DNA of 64,000 nucleotides from contig NZ_MLCE01000008.1 of assembly GCF_002300165.1 (NCBI RefSeq), positions 1 to 64,000 of the forward strand, in the 5' to 3' direction. The translations under genes and the position numbers were made by a program. The notes beneath the pieces were generated by a model. The model had not been told where the DNA came from. It was given only the letters and a program-made list of their open reading frames with translations, and ran no database searches. Below, one piece after another: positions 48,164 through 56,482 of this stretch. This DNA is from Streptomyces sp. Tue6028 (GTDB taxonomy: Bacteria > Actinomycetota > Actinomycetes > Streptomycetales > Streptomycetaceae). Within the stretch, counting starts at the first letter, position 1. Every line of letters begins with the position of its first letter.

Positions 48164-50002
48164 ATGTCCCCGCGTACGAACGAGAGCGCGCCGGAGAGCG
48201 AACGCGGCGAGCCGTCGGTCGCGGCGCCCGAGACGGACGGCGTGTCCGTCACGTCCGACGGGGCCGCGCGGGCCGACGGGGGCGCACGGACCGCCGGAGC
48301 CGCACGGGCCGACGGGAGCACACCGGTCGGCGTGTCCACCGGGGACCCGGAAGACCTCGCGGGCCACAGGCAGGATGTCGACGCTGCGGACGGCGGTCAC
48401 GCCGAAAGCGGCGCGGGCTCCGGGCACGTCGAAGGCGGCGCGGACAGCCCTCACTCCGAGGGCAGCGCCGACGGCGGGCACGCCGGACGTGCGGCCGGCG
48501 ACAGGCACTCCGAAGACATCACGGGCGACAGGCACGGCGGAGGAACGGCGGGCGGCGAGGACGACGGCGTCGCGAGCGGCACGCCCGCCGAGGGCACCGC
48601 GAGCGGCGCGCGCGGGCAGGGCTCCGCGCACGACGACGAGCGTGTCGCCGCGGTGCGCCGGCTGTCCGCCTCCGGACGGCGCCGACGCGCCGCCCAACTC
48701 GCCCTCTGCGCAGGCGCATTGGCCGTCGCCATGACTGCCGGGGCGATCGTGCTCGGGGCGGCCCGGGACAGCGGCGGGCGCGCCGTCGCCTCCGTGCCCG
48801 GCGCCGTCTCGCCGCAGCTGCTCGCCGGCGGCGACCTCGACACGAGCATCAGCTCCCTCCAGACCCATCTCAAGGCTCAGCCGAAGGACTACGGCGGCTG
48901 GGCGACGCTCGGCCTCGCCTACGTCGAGCAGGCCCGCACCAAGGGCGACCCCTCCCGCTATCCGCAGGCCCAGGAGGCGCTCGACCGCTCGCTGCGGCTG
49001 CGCCCCGACAACGACCCCGCGCTGGCCGGCCGCGCGGCCCTCGCCGCGGCACGGCACGACTTCACCGGCGCCCTGGAGTACGCGGACAAGGCCCTGAAGC
49101 AGAACCCCTACAGCGAGCGCGCCCTCTCCTCCCGTATCGACGCCCTCGTCGAGCTCGGGCGCTACGAGGACGCGTCGAAGGCCGCCGACCTGGCCGACAA
49201 GCGGCGACCGGGCGTCCCCGTCTTCACGCGGTACGCCTACGTCCACGAGCTGCGCGGCGACACCAGGACGGCCCGCCGGGTCCTGCGCCAGGCGCTCGAC
49301 TCGGCGACCACCCGCGGCGACGTCTCCTACGTCGCCACCGCGCTCGGTCAACTCGCCTGGAGTCAGGGCGACTACGACACCGCCCTCACCTACTACGCAC
49401 GAGCGCTGAGCGCCGACGACAGCTATCTCCCGGCTCTCGAAGGCCGCGCCCGTGCCCAGGCCGCCCAGGGCGACGAAGCGGCGGCGATCCGCGGCATGGA
49501 ACAAGTCGTCGAGCGCTACCCGCTCCCTCAACCCCTTGTGGAACTAGGCGAGTTGTACGAGGACCGGGGCGCTGCGGGAGACGCCCGGAAGGCCCACGAC
49601 CAGTACGCCCTGGTGCAGGCCTGGGTCTCGCTGGCACGCGCCAACGGCGTCAACGCCGACCTCGACACGGCCCTGGCCGCCGCCGACCACGGGGACCGGG
49701 CCGCCGCACTGAAGGCGGCGCGCGCCGAATGGGCCCGCCGTCACACCGTGCACACCGCGGACGCGATGGCCTGGGCGCTGCACGTCAACGGACGCGACGC
49801 GCAGGCCCTGCCCTACGCCCGCAGGGCCACCGCCACCGGCTACCGCAACGCCTCCTTCCTGTACCACCGCGGCATGATCGAGCGCGCCACCGGCCACGAG
49901 AAGGAGGCGCGCGCGTCGCTGCAGGCCGCCCTCGACCTGAACCCGGGCTTCTCCCCGCTCGGCGCCCGCGAGGCCCGTACGGCACTGGAGGCCGCGAAGT
50001 GA
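48164..50002 (+). CDS. TPR membrane protein with N-terminal His-repeat region
   Basis: A 612-residue protein. Residues 1-170 are disordered, and 77-130 hold six nine-residue repeats, each with one His (H79, H88, H97, H106, H115, H124). A basic SGRRRRAAQ precedes one transmembrane helix (177-199), so the His region is cytoplasmic and the C-terminal TPR domain extracytoplasmic. TPR units run from about 220 to 610 (TLGLAYVEQARTKGDPSRYPQAQEAL and repeats). GAGGAG precedes the ATG. The NicO gene starts in its stop (GTGA), so they are coupled. Periodic His spacing suggests Ni/Co/Zn binding supplied to, or gating, the coupled transporter (inference). Confidence 0.85.
   Translation: MSPRTNESAPESERGEPSVAAPETDGVSVTSDGAARADGGARTAGAARADGSTPVGVSTGDPEDLAGHRQDVDAADGGHAESGAGSGHVEGGADSPHSEGSADGGHAGRAAGDRHSEDITGDRHGGGTAGGEDDGVASGTPAEGTASGARGQGSAHDDERVAAVRRLSASGRRRRAAQLALCAGALAVAMTAGAIVLGAARDSGGRAVASVPGAVSPQLLAGGDLDTSISSLQTHLKAQPKDYGGWATLGLAYVEQARTKGDPSRYPQAQEALDRSLRLRPDNDPALAGRAALAAARHDFTGALEYADKALKQNPYSERALSSRIDALVELGRYEDASKAADLADKRRPGVPVFTRYAYVHELRGDTRTARRVLRQALDSATTRGDVSYVATALGQLAWSQGDYDTALTYYARALSADDSYLPALEGRARAQAAQGDEAAAIRGMEQVVERYPLPQPLVELGELYEDRGAAGDARKAHDQYALVQAWVSLARANGVNADLDTALAAADHGDRAAALKAARAEWARRHTVHTADAMAWALHVNGRDAQALPYARRATATGYRNASFLYHRGMIERATGHEKEARASLQAALDLNPGFSPLGAREARTALEAAK
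48392..48553 (+). repeat. Six 27-bp coding repeats (nine-residue His-containing units)
   Basis: Codons 77-130 of the TPR gene encode GGHAESGAG, SGHVEGGAD, SPHSEGSAD, GGHAGRAAG, DRHSEDITG and DRHGGGTAG. The protein repeat is diverged at DNA level, but the His codon recurs every 27 bp. Confidence 0.85.
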
Positions 50003-51864
50003 GGACCCGCCGACTGCTCGCCTCCTGCGCCGCCGCCTTCACCGCGGCCTGCGCGCTCGCGGTCGTCCCGGCCGGTCGGGCGAGCGCCCACCCGCTCGGG
50101 AACTTCACCGTCAACCGGTACGACGGACTCGTCGCCGCCCAGGGGCAGTTGCGCATCGACCACGTCGAGGACCTGGCCGAGATCCCGGCCACGCAGGCCC
50201 GGCCGCGGATCGACGAGCTGGGGATGACCGGCTGGGCGCGCGAGCGGTGCGCGACGGCCGCCCACGGCAGCGAACTCTCGGTCGGCGGGCGCGACGTGCC
50301 CCTCGCGGTCGGCGAGAGCCACGCGCGGGTAAGGCCCGGACAGGCCGGGCTCGACACCCTGCGCGTGGAGTGCCGGCTGACGGCGCCGCTGCCCGAGGCG
50401 GACACCGTGTCCCTGCGCTTCCGCAGCGCGGGGAGCGACCGGGGGCCCGGCTGGCGCGAGATCACCGCGCGCGGCGACCGGATGACGCTCACCGCGTCGG
50501 ACGTACCGAGCACGTCGGTGTCCAAGGAGCTGACGGACTACCCGAAGGCGCTGCTCTCCTCGCCCGCCGACACCGCCACCGCCACCCTGCGGATCCGCCC
50601 CGGCGGGCCGGCGCTCACCGAGGAACGGCGGAACGCGCCCGCCGCGTCGGTGCTGCCGCGCGGCGCCGACCGGTGGACCGAGGCACTCGACGGCCTGGTG
50701 GCCCGCCACGACCTCACCTTCGGTTTCGCCGCGCTGGCCCTCGTCATCGCCGTCGCGCTGGGCGCGATGCACGCGCTCGCGCCCGGTCACGGCAAGACGC
50801 TGATGGCCGCGACGGCGGCGGCCCGCGGGGGCCGGGCCCGGCTCAAGGACGTCCTGCCGCTCGCCGCATCGGTGACGGTCACCCACACGATGGGCGTGGT
50901 CGCGCTCGGTCTGCTGGTCACGGCCGGTTCCGCCGCGGCGCCGACCGTGATCGCGTGGCTGGGCGTGGCGAGCGGGGTCCTGGTCACGGCGGCCGGCGCA
51001 ACCCTCGTACGACGCGCCTGGCGGAACCGTTCGCACGGCCCCGCCCACGACCACGGTCACTCCCACGACCACGCTCACAGCGACGAGCACACGCACGACC
51101 ACACGCACGCGGGCGCGCACCCTCACGGGCACGGGCACGACCACGAGCTCTCTCCGGACCACGGCCTGGACCACGACCGACCGCACGGGCACGACCACGA
51201 CCACCACCACGACGACGACCACGCCCACAGCCACGCATCCGGCGGGACCCGCGCCCCCGAGCGCACCCGGCACGGCCAACGGCCCCTGGTCCTCGCGCAC
51301 TCCGCCGCGCCCACCGCAACCGCCACCGCGCCGAGCACGGTCGGCACCTCGGACGCGTCCGACCCACGCGAACGCACCGTCGACAGCCCCCACAAGCACC
51401 AGCACGGTCACGGCCACAAGCACGACCGCATGCACGGGCACCCCCACTCCCCCGGCACCCCCCGCTCCCGCACCCTCGAACACACCCACGGCGGCTTCAC
51501 CCACACGCACGAGATCGCGCCCACCCTGCGCGGCACGCTCCTGCTCGGCTTCGCCGGCGGCCTCGTGCCCAGCCCGTCCGCGGTCGTGGTGCTGGTCGGT
51601 GCCGCCGCGCTGGGCAAGGCGTGGTTCGGGTTCCTCCTGGTCCTCGCCTACGGCGCCGGGCTCGCGCTGACGCTCACGGCGGCCGGGTTCGCCGTCGTCA
51701 GGCTCGGCGGCGGGATGAGCCGGGTCCTCGCCCGGCGTCCGCGCTGGGCCGCGGGCCGCACCGCGGCCCTGGTGCGCAGGGCCGCGCCCCTGGGATCGGC
51801 GCTCGTCGTCGTAGCGCTTGGGGCTGGATTGGTGTTCAGGGGGGCCGCATCCGTACTCGGCTGA
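49999..51864 (+). CDS. NicO-family nickel/cobalt transporter with extracellular domain and His-rich loop
   Basis: A 621-residue protein. Signal peptide to about residue 30, cleaved before HPLGNFTVNRYDGL. An extracytoplasmic domain follows (residues 31-~215), then the NicO/RcnA membrane domain with the signature MHALAPGHGKTLM (about 255-267) and VTVTHTMGVVALGL. The helix 3-4 region is interrupted by a very long His-rich hydrophilic loop (AHDHGHSHDHAH and many similar segments, about residues 350-510). The last helices contain LRGTLLLGFAGGLVPSPSAVVVLVGAAA, the second NicO motif. It starts in the GTGA overlap with the TPR gene. It moves Ni2+/Co2+; direction (uptake or efflux) is not settled by sequence. 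Confidence 0.92.
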   Translation: MRTRRLLASCAAAFTAACALAVVPAGRASAHPLGNFTVNRYDGLVAAQGQLRIDHVEDLAEIPATQARPRIDELGMTGWARERCATAAHGSELSVGGRDVPLAVGESHARVRPGQAGLDTLRVECRLTAPLPEADTVSLRFRSAGSDRGPGWREITARGDRMTLTASDVPSTSVSKELTDYPKALLSSPADTATATLRIRPGGPALTEERRNAPAASVLPRGADRWTEALDGLVARHDLTFGFAALALVIAVALGAMHALAPGHGKTLMAATAAARGGRARLKDVLPLAASVTVTHTMGVVALGLLVTAGSAAAPTVIAWLGVASGVLVTAAGATLVRRAWRNRSHGPAHDHGHSHDHAHSDEHTHDHTHAGAHPHGHGHDHELSPDHGLDHDRPHGHDHDHHHDDDHAHSHASGGTRAPERTRHGQRPLVLAHSAAPTATATAPSTVGTSDASDPRERTVDSPHKHQHGHGHKHDRMHGHPHSPGTPRSRTLEHTHGGFTHTHEIAPTLRGTLLLGFAGGLVPSPSAVVVLVGAAALGKAWFGFLLVLAYGAGLALTLTAAGFAVVRLGGGMSRVLARRPRWAAGRTAALVRRAAPLGSALVVVALGAGLVFRGAASVLG

Positions 51865-51909
51865 GCTACTTTTGTGGAGAAATCGCGCGGATGCGAAGAG
51901 GGGGCGCAC

Positions 51910-53559
51910 GTGTCCGAAGACCCGGGCAGTGAACGTGTGATCGCGGGGCGCTACCGTCTGCTGTCGCCCTTGGGCGAGGGCGGCATGGGCACGGTGTGGC
52001 GTGCCCGCGACGAGGTGCTGCAGCGCGAGGTGGCGGTGAAGGAGGTCCGCGCCCCGGCCGGGCTTCCGGACCCCGAGGTCGAGCGGATGTACGCCCGGCT
52101 GGAGCGGGAGGCCTGGGCCGCCGCACGCGTCTCGCACCGCAATGTGGTGACGGTGTACGACGTGGCCACCGAGGACGGCCGTCCGTGGATCGTCATGGAG
52201 CTGGTCCGTGGCCTCGCCCTCTCCGATCTGCTGGACGCGGAGGGCCCGTTGGCCCCGGCACGCGCCGCGCACATCGGCGCCGAGGTGCTCGCCGCGCTGC
52301 GCGCCGCGCACGAGGCGGGAGTCCTGCACCGCGACGTCAAGCCGGGCAACGTCCTGATGGCGAACGACGGGCGGATCGTCCTCACGGACTTCGGGATCGC
52401 GATGGTCGAGGGCAGCTCGGCGCTGACGATGACCGGTGAGGTCATCGGCTCCCCCGAATTCCTCGCTCCGGAGCGGGCGCTGGGCCGCACGCCGGGCCCG
52501 GAGTCCGACCTGTGGTCGCTCGGCGTCCTGCTGTACGCGGTGGTCGAGGGCAATTCGCCGTTCCGGCAGAACACTCCGCTGAGCACGCTGCGGGCGATCG
52601 TCGACGAGCCGTTGCCGGCGCCGCGTCGGGCAGGTTCCCTCGGTCCCGTCATCGAGGGCCTGCTGGCCAAGGACCCGGCCGAGCGGATGACCGCGGACCA
52701 GGCCGAGCACGACCTGCGCGTCGTGGCGGCGGGCGGCGCGGCGCCGACCACGCGCCGGAACACACTGCCCGTCATGCCTCCGGGGCCGACGGGCTCCGAC
52801 GCGCCGACGCTCGGCACGTTCGGCCCCGCTCCCCAAGGTCCACCCGGGCCCCGGGGCCCCGGCGGGCCGCTGTCGAGCACCGCGCCCACGACCGCCGCGC
52901 CCCGCGAACCGGACCGCAACCGCCGCGCGGCCGTGGTCCTGGTCGCGGGCCTGGTCGCGTTGGCGCTGGCCCTCGGCGGGCTGACGTACGCGCTGCTGAA
53001 CCGGGACGGCGGGGACGGCGACCAGGGCAGTGGCGGCAGCAGCAGCGGTGCTCCGGGCAACGGCGGCGGGAGCTCCGGTACGGGTGGAACGCACAGCGAG
53101 AGCGGCAGCACCGCCTCGACCGGTCCGAGTCCCTCGACGAGCGCTCCCGGCGGCGGCCACGCGACGACCGCTCCGCCCGCGCAGTCCGTGCAGGTGACGG
53201 TCACCGGTCAGCACACCGACTATGCGGGCGCCTGCCCGCCGCCCGGGGACGGGGCGCCCTCGTTCACGGCGACGTTCACGGTGGGCCGTGTCCCGGTGGA
53301 CGTCGAGTACCGCTGGGTGACGAAGTCGGGCGAGGTGACGGACCCCGGCTGGAAGACGCTGTCGTTCCCCGCGGGGGGCGGCAAGACGCGGCAGAAGACG
53401 GTCGTCGCGACGACGTACGACACGAGCGGGACGTTCCGGAACGAGATCGGCGTGGAGGTCCGGGCTCCGGTCCGGGTGACGTCGAACTCGGTCGCGTTCA
53501 CCATCACCTGTGCGACGGAGACCCCGACGGACGGGGCCTCCGCCTCTGTGTCGCCCTGA
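51910..53559 (+). CDS. Membrane Ser/Thr protein kinase with secreted Thr/Ser-rich domain
   Basis: A 549-residue eukaryotic-type kinase. Gly-rich loop SPLGEGGMGTVW, K44 in VAVKEV, HRDVKPGN (D142), LTDFGIAM (D160), ATEFLAPE-like GSPEFLAPE, then kinase C-lobe to about 270. A Pro/Thr-rich juxtamembrane segment and one transmembrane helix (340-363) lead to an extracellular low-complexity Gly/Ser/Thr region and a C-terminal beta-rich module (QVTVTGQHTDYAGACPPPG, residues about 440-540) that is not a PASTA repeat. The GTG at 51910 is preceded by GAGGGGG. The gene is convergent with the lipase with only 3 bp between stops. Confidence 0.93.
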   Translation: MSEDPGSERVIAGRYRLLSPLGEGGMGTVWRARDEVLQREVAVKEVRAPAGLPDPEVERMYARLEREAWAAARVSHRNVVTVYDVATEDGRPWIVMELVRGLALSDLLDAEGPLAPARAAHIGAEVLAALRAAHEAGVLHRDVKPGNVLMANDGRIVLTDFGIAMVEGSSALTMTGEVIGSPEFLAPERALGRTPGPESDLWSLGVLLYAVVEGNSPFRQNTPLSTLRAIVDEPLPAPRRAGSLGPVIEGLLAKDPAERMTADQAEHDLRVVAAGGAAPTTRRNTLPVMPPGPTGSDAPTLGTFGPAPQGPPGPRGPGGPLSSTAPTTAAPREPDRNRRAAVVLVAGLVALALALGGLTYALLNRDGGDGDQGSGGSSSGAPGNGGGSSGTGGTHSESGSTASTGPSPSTSAPGGGHATTAPPAQSVQVTVTGQHTDYAGACPPPGDGAPSFTATFTVGRVPVDVEYRWVTKSGEVTDPGWKTLSFPAGGGKTRQKTVVATTYDTSGTFRNEIGVEVRAPVRVTSNSVAFTITCATETPTDGASASVSP

Positions 53560-53562
53560 GGG

Positions 53563-54372
53563 TCAGGCCGTTGAGGTGAGGACCGGCAGGTAGCCGCCGG
53601 AGTGACCGGACGCGGTCGGGTGGTACGACTCGCCGATGTTCAGCCAGTTCAGGCTGTGCAGCCAGGCGGCGCCGGAGCAGATCTCGTGCCCGGTGAAGGT
53701 GCCCCTGACGTCGCCGAAGGTGAAGCCGTGGTCGGCGGCACGCTTGGCGATCGCGCTGTCCAGGTAGTCGGCCGCGCCGTTGATCGCGGCCCGTTCGGTC
53801 TCCGAAAGGCCTGTGATGCAGCTGCCGTTGAGCTTGTAGAAGCGGGGGTAGCCCAGGACGACCACGTGGGCGGCCGGGGCCTTCGCGCTGATCGCCGAGT
53901 AGACGGTGTCGAGGTTGCCGGGGAGCGTCGAGTCGACGTACGCCTTCGCGGTGGCGATCCGTGAGAGGCAGGAGCTCTCCGACTGGAGCACACACGTCGT
54001 CATGACGTCGGAGAAGCCTGCGTCGTTGCCGCCGATGCTGATGGTGACCAGGCCCGTGGAGGAGCTGAGCGGGCCCAGCTGGTTCGCCGTGACATCACCC
54101 GTTCGGGCGCCGGAGCAGGCGGTGAAGTCGAACGACGAGGGTGAATGGGCGGCTGCCCAGAGGTAGGGATAGGCCTTCGTGCTGCGCTTGCAGTCGCCGC
54201 TGGAGCTGATGTAACTGCCCGCGCCGACACCGGAGGAGTAGCTGTCGCCGAGTGCCACGTATCCGGTGGCCGCGGCGGTCGAGGACGCCTGCGCCGTCGC
54301 AGCCCCGGTGAGGGCGAAACCGGCGGCGAGGAGGAGCGAGGTCACGTATGCCGTAATTCGGGAACGTCTCAT
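53563..54372 (-). CDS. Secreted SGNH (GDSL) lipase/esterase, S. rimosus SrLip type
   Basis: A 269-residue secreted enzyme. Signal peptide to about residue 31 (LLLAAGFALTGAATAQAS). SGNH blocks: GDSYSSG with nucleophile S44, oxyanion Gly in SGARTGD, Asn in GGNDAG, and catalytic His in SYHPTASGH. Three cysteine pairs are placed as in S. rimosus lipase SrLip, whose sequence I recall as nearly collinear (CKRSTKAYP, TTCVLQSES, GSCITG, EICSGAPWLHS). SrLip hydrolyses a wide range of lipids including phospholipids. GGGAGG lies 5 bp before the ATG at 54372. It converges on the kinase gene. Confidence 0.94.
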   Translation of the reverse strand: MRRSRITAYVTSLLLAAGFALTGAATAQASSTAAATGYVALGDSYSSGVGAGSYISSSGDCKRSTKAYPYLWAAAHSPSSFDFTACSGARTGDVTANQLGPLSSSTGLVTISIGGNDAGFSDVMTTCVLQSESSCLSRIATAKAYVDSTLPGNLDTVYSAISAKAPAAHVVVLGYPRFYKLNGSCITGLSETERAAINGAADYLDSAIAKRAADHGFTFGDVRGTFTGHEICSGAAWLHSLNWLNIGESYHPTASGHSGGYLPVLTSTA

Positions 54373-54820
54373 GGAACCTCCCTTTAGCAGGATCTCTGCC
54401 ACAACTTTGGTAGCAGCTACGCGTGTTGACTGGAAGTGTCCATGCCAAGAATTTTCGGCTCTTACCGTTGTTGCCCGAACGTCTTCACCGGCCTGTTCGT
54501 TGCCCTGACGACGCGTTCATGACCCTGCGTCAGATGGCGGCAGGCCGTCTGGGCGGGCAGGACCGTCACCGGCGGGAGAACGACCCGGATCGCCGGACCG
54601 GGCCTCCGAAGATCGTCCCGAACGAGGTGGAGCGGACCGATTCCGCTTGACAACTCCGTTGATCTGTAAAGCCGTTGCCCCCGCGAGACAGCGCCTTCGG
54701 GTAACGCATGTTCAAAGGACCCCAAGAACCGCCATGGGCGCCTTCCGCATCTTGACGACCCCCCGTCCGCTGCGCGACATTGAAGCCCGGCATCCGGCGC
54801 TTCAGGGGGCAAAGTCGCCA
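54373..54820. other. Intergenic region, lipase promoter and leader of the exopolysaccharide block
   Basis: No gene is supported. The left end holds the minus-strand lipase promoter. A TTGACA at 54647-54653 (GCTTGACAACTCCG) is a good -35, but I cannot find a matching -10 at 16-18 bp. Possible in-frame starts at 54647 and 54734 for the next gene would give residues without hydrophobic or conserved character. Confidence 0.4.
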
Positions 54821-55246
54821 ATGCAGACCATACGCATCAAGCCACCTTCATCAGGTGAAACAGAGGGGCCACGGCAGCATCCGGGGAGGGACCTGCTGCC
54901 GTTGCTCGCGGGCGCGGCCACCGTGATCGGCGGCGTCGGCGCGGTCCTCGCACTCGCCGACGTGGACTCACCGCTGCGTGGCCCGTTCACGCTGTTCTTC
55001 CTGCTCGCGGCGCCGTCCGTGGCCATCGCGGCCGCGCTGCGCGGACTGGAACCGTTCGGGCGCGCGGTGGCCTCCATGGCCGGCGCGGTCGCCCTCAACA
55101 TGCTGGTGGCCCAGGGAATGCTGGCCGTGCACCGCTGGTCGGTCCGCGGCGGAATCGCGGCGGTGACCGCGCTCAGTTCCCTCATCCTGCTGCTGGTCCT
55201 CGCGCGCCGGCTGCGCCGTCGAACGGCGAACGGAGGGGCCACCTGA
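54821..55246 (+). CDS. Small polytopic membrane protein at head of exopolysaccharide locus
   Basis: A 141-residue hydrophobic protein with about four helices: LLPLLAGAATVIGGVGAVLAL, FTLFFLLAAPSVAIAAAL, VASMAGAVALNMLVAQGMLAV, and AAVTALSSLILLLVLARRL, then a basic RRLRRRTANGG tail. No conserved family is recognised. The ATG at 54821 has GGGGGC only 12 bp upstream, so the start is not certain; 54734 is an alternative. It is 417 bp upstream of the first glycosyltransferase on the same strand and probably a separate transcription unit. Confidence 0.7.
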   Translation: MQTIRIKPPSSGETEGPRQHPGRDLLPLLAGAATVIGGVGAVLALADVDSPLRGPFTLFFLLAAPSVAIAAALRGLEPFGRAVASMAGAVALNMLVAQGMLAVHRWSVRGGIAAVTALSSLILLLVLARRLRRRTANGGAT

Positions 55247-55663
55247 ATTGATCACGAAATACGCAAACGGATGAGGAAAATCCGTTCGAGTCGTTAGGTA
55301 ACGGCCAAACCAACAAAAACGTGAGGCCTCGTTCCAGGTCTTGCCATACAGACTCAATCGTCAATACCGTCGTACATCTCACCCGCATCGGTCCATCATC
55401 AGCGGCTCTAGGGGAGGGCTCAAGGACCGCGATGGTTCCCGGCGCGGGGCGCGGTTGGGGGGTGCCGTACTCGGTGGCCAGACGTATGCCGAGTCGTGCC
55501 GCGCGACCGGTTCCCGATTCCGGGGCCGGCCAGCTTTGCAAGCTCACGCGGCATGCACGGAGATCCATTTCGTCATGCTCAAGTGAGAACCCCCCTTTCG
55601 AACCGGACAAAGAGCCGGACCGCCCAGGGGCGGGCGGTCCACCGGACGAGAGGGACCAGACTC
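55247..55663. other. Leader region upstream of the glycosyltransferase operon
   Basis: No gene is supported. The first 120 bp are unusually AT-rich for this window (GAAATACGCAAACGGATGAGG, CAACAAAAACGTGAGG), consistent with a promoter region. The remainder is GC-rich and has no clear riboswitch consensus that I recognise; a c-di-AMP (ydaO) motif was looked for and not seen. Confidence 0.4.
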
Positions 55664-56482
55664 ATGAGCTCAGTCCTGCGGCCCGCCTTTTCGGGCCAAG
55701 ATCCGTCAATGGCGCGCAAGTACCGGCCGATCTCTTCTCACCTGGCCATTGCGCCTCCGGTGAGTGTCGTCATTCCCGCCATGAATGAGGCCGAGAATCT
55801 CCCGTACGTCTTCAAGACGCTTCCCGACTGGATACACGAAGTCGTTCTTGTCGACGGCAATTCCACCGACAACACCGTCGAAGTGGCCCGTGACCTGTGG
55901 CCCGACGTCAAGGTCGTCGAGCAGCGCGGAAAGGGCAAGGGCGACGCCCTGATCACCGGATTCGAGGCGTGCACCGGCGACATCATCGTGATGGTCGACG
56001 CGGACGGCTCGGCGGACGGTCAGGAGATCGTGTCGTACGTGTCCGCGCTGGTGTCCGGAGCCGACTTCGCCAAGGGCTCGCGCTTCGCCAACGGCGGCGG
56101 CACCTCCGACATGACGCCGATCCGCAAGCTCGGCAACAGAGTCCTGTGCGCGACCGTCAACGCCAAGTTCGGCGCCCGCTACACCGACCTCTGCTACGGC
56201 TACAACGCGTTCTGGCGGCACTGCCTCGACAAGATCGAGCTGGACTGCACCGGCTTCGAGGTCGAGACCCTGATGAACATCCGGGTGGTCAAGGCCGGTC
56301 TCAAGGTGCAGGAGATTCCCAGCCACGAGTACCTCCGCATCCACGGCAAGAGCAATCTGCGCGCCGTGCGGGACGGGTTCCGGGTGCTCAAGGTGATCCT
56401 CAAGGAGCGTTCCAACCGGCGCGCGCTGCGCCGCAGGCCGCACGCCGCCCAGCTCGACTCGGGCCGGGGAGAGACGTCTTGA
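55664..56482 (+). CDS. GT2 family glycosyltransferase (DPM1-like)
   Basis: A 272-residue cytosolic or membrane-associated GT-A enzyme. It begins VSVVIPAMNEAENLPYVFKTLP, then LVDGNSTDNTVEVAR, and the DxD motif in VMVDADGSADGQEI. The end (MNIRVVKAGLKVQEIPSHEYLRIHGKSNLRAVRDG) resembles polyprenyl-phosphate mannosyl/glucosyltransferases without the C-terminal membrane helices of DpmB. It probably makes a polyprenyl-phosphate sugar or extends a glycan. A TTG start of the next gene overlaps the TGA stop. It is the first gene of a five-gene polysaccharide run. Confidence 0.88.
   Translation: MSSVLRPAFSGQDPSMARKYRPISSHLAIAPPVSVVIPAMNEAENLPYVFKTLPDWIHEVVLVDGNSTDNTVEVARDLWPDVKVVEQRGKGKGDALITGFEACTGDIIVMVDADGSADGQEIVSYVSALVSGADFAKGSRFANGGGTSDMTPIRKLGNRVLCATVNAKFGARYTDLCYGYNAFWRHCLDKIELDCTGFEVETLMNIRVVKAGLKVQEIPSHEYLRIHGKSNLRAVRDGFRVLKVILKERSNRRALRRRPHAAQLDSGRGETS

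Noticed and set aside
49840..53214. 1,124-residue minus-strand open frame over NicO and kinase genes
   Set aside because: Plus-strand genes have unambiguous motifs and ribosome-binding sites; the minus frame is low complexity Arg/Val/Gly text.
54640..54680. Consensus promoter built on TTGACA at 54647
   Set aside because: A good -35 hexamer is present but no acceptable -10 at 16-18 bp, so not called.
55247..55663. Possible c-di-AMP (ydaO) or other riboswitch in the glycosyltransferase leader
   Set aside because: I looked for the conserved ydaO blocks in order and did not find them; the leader is noted only as long and partly AT-rich.
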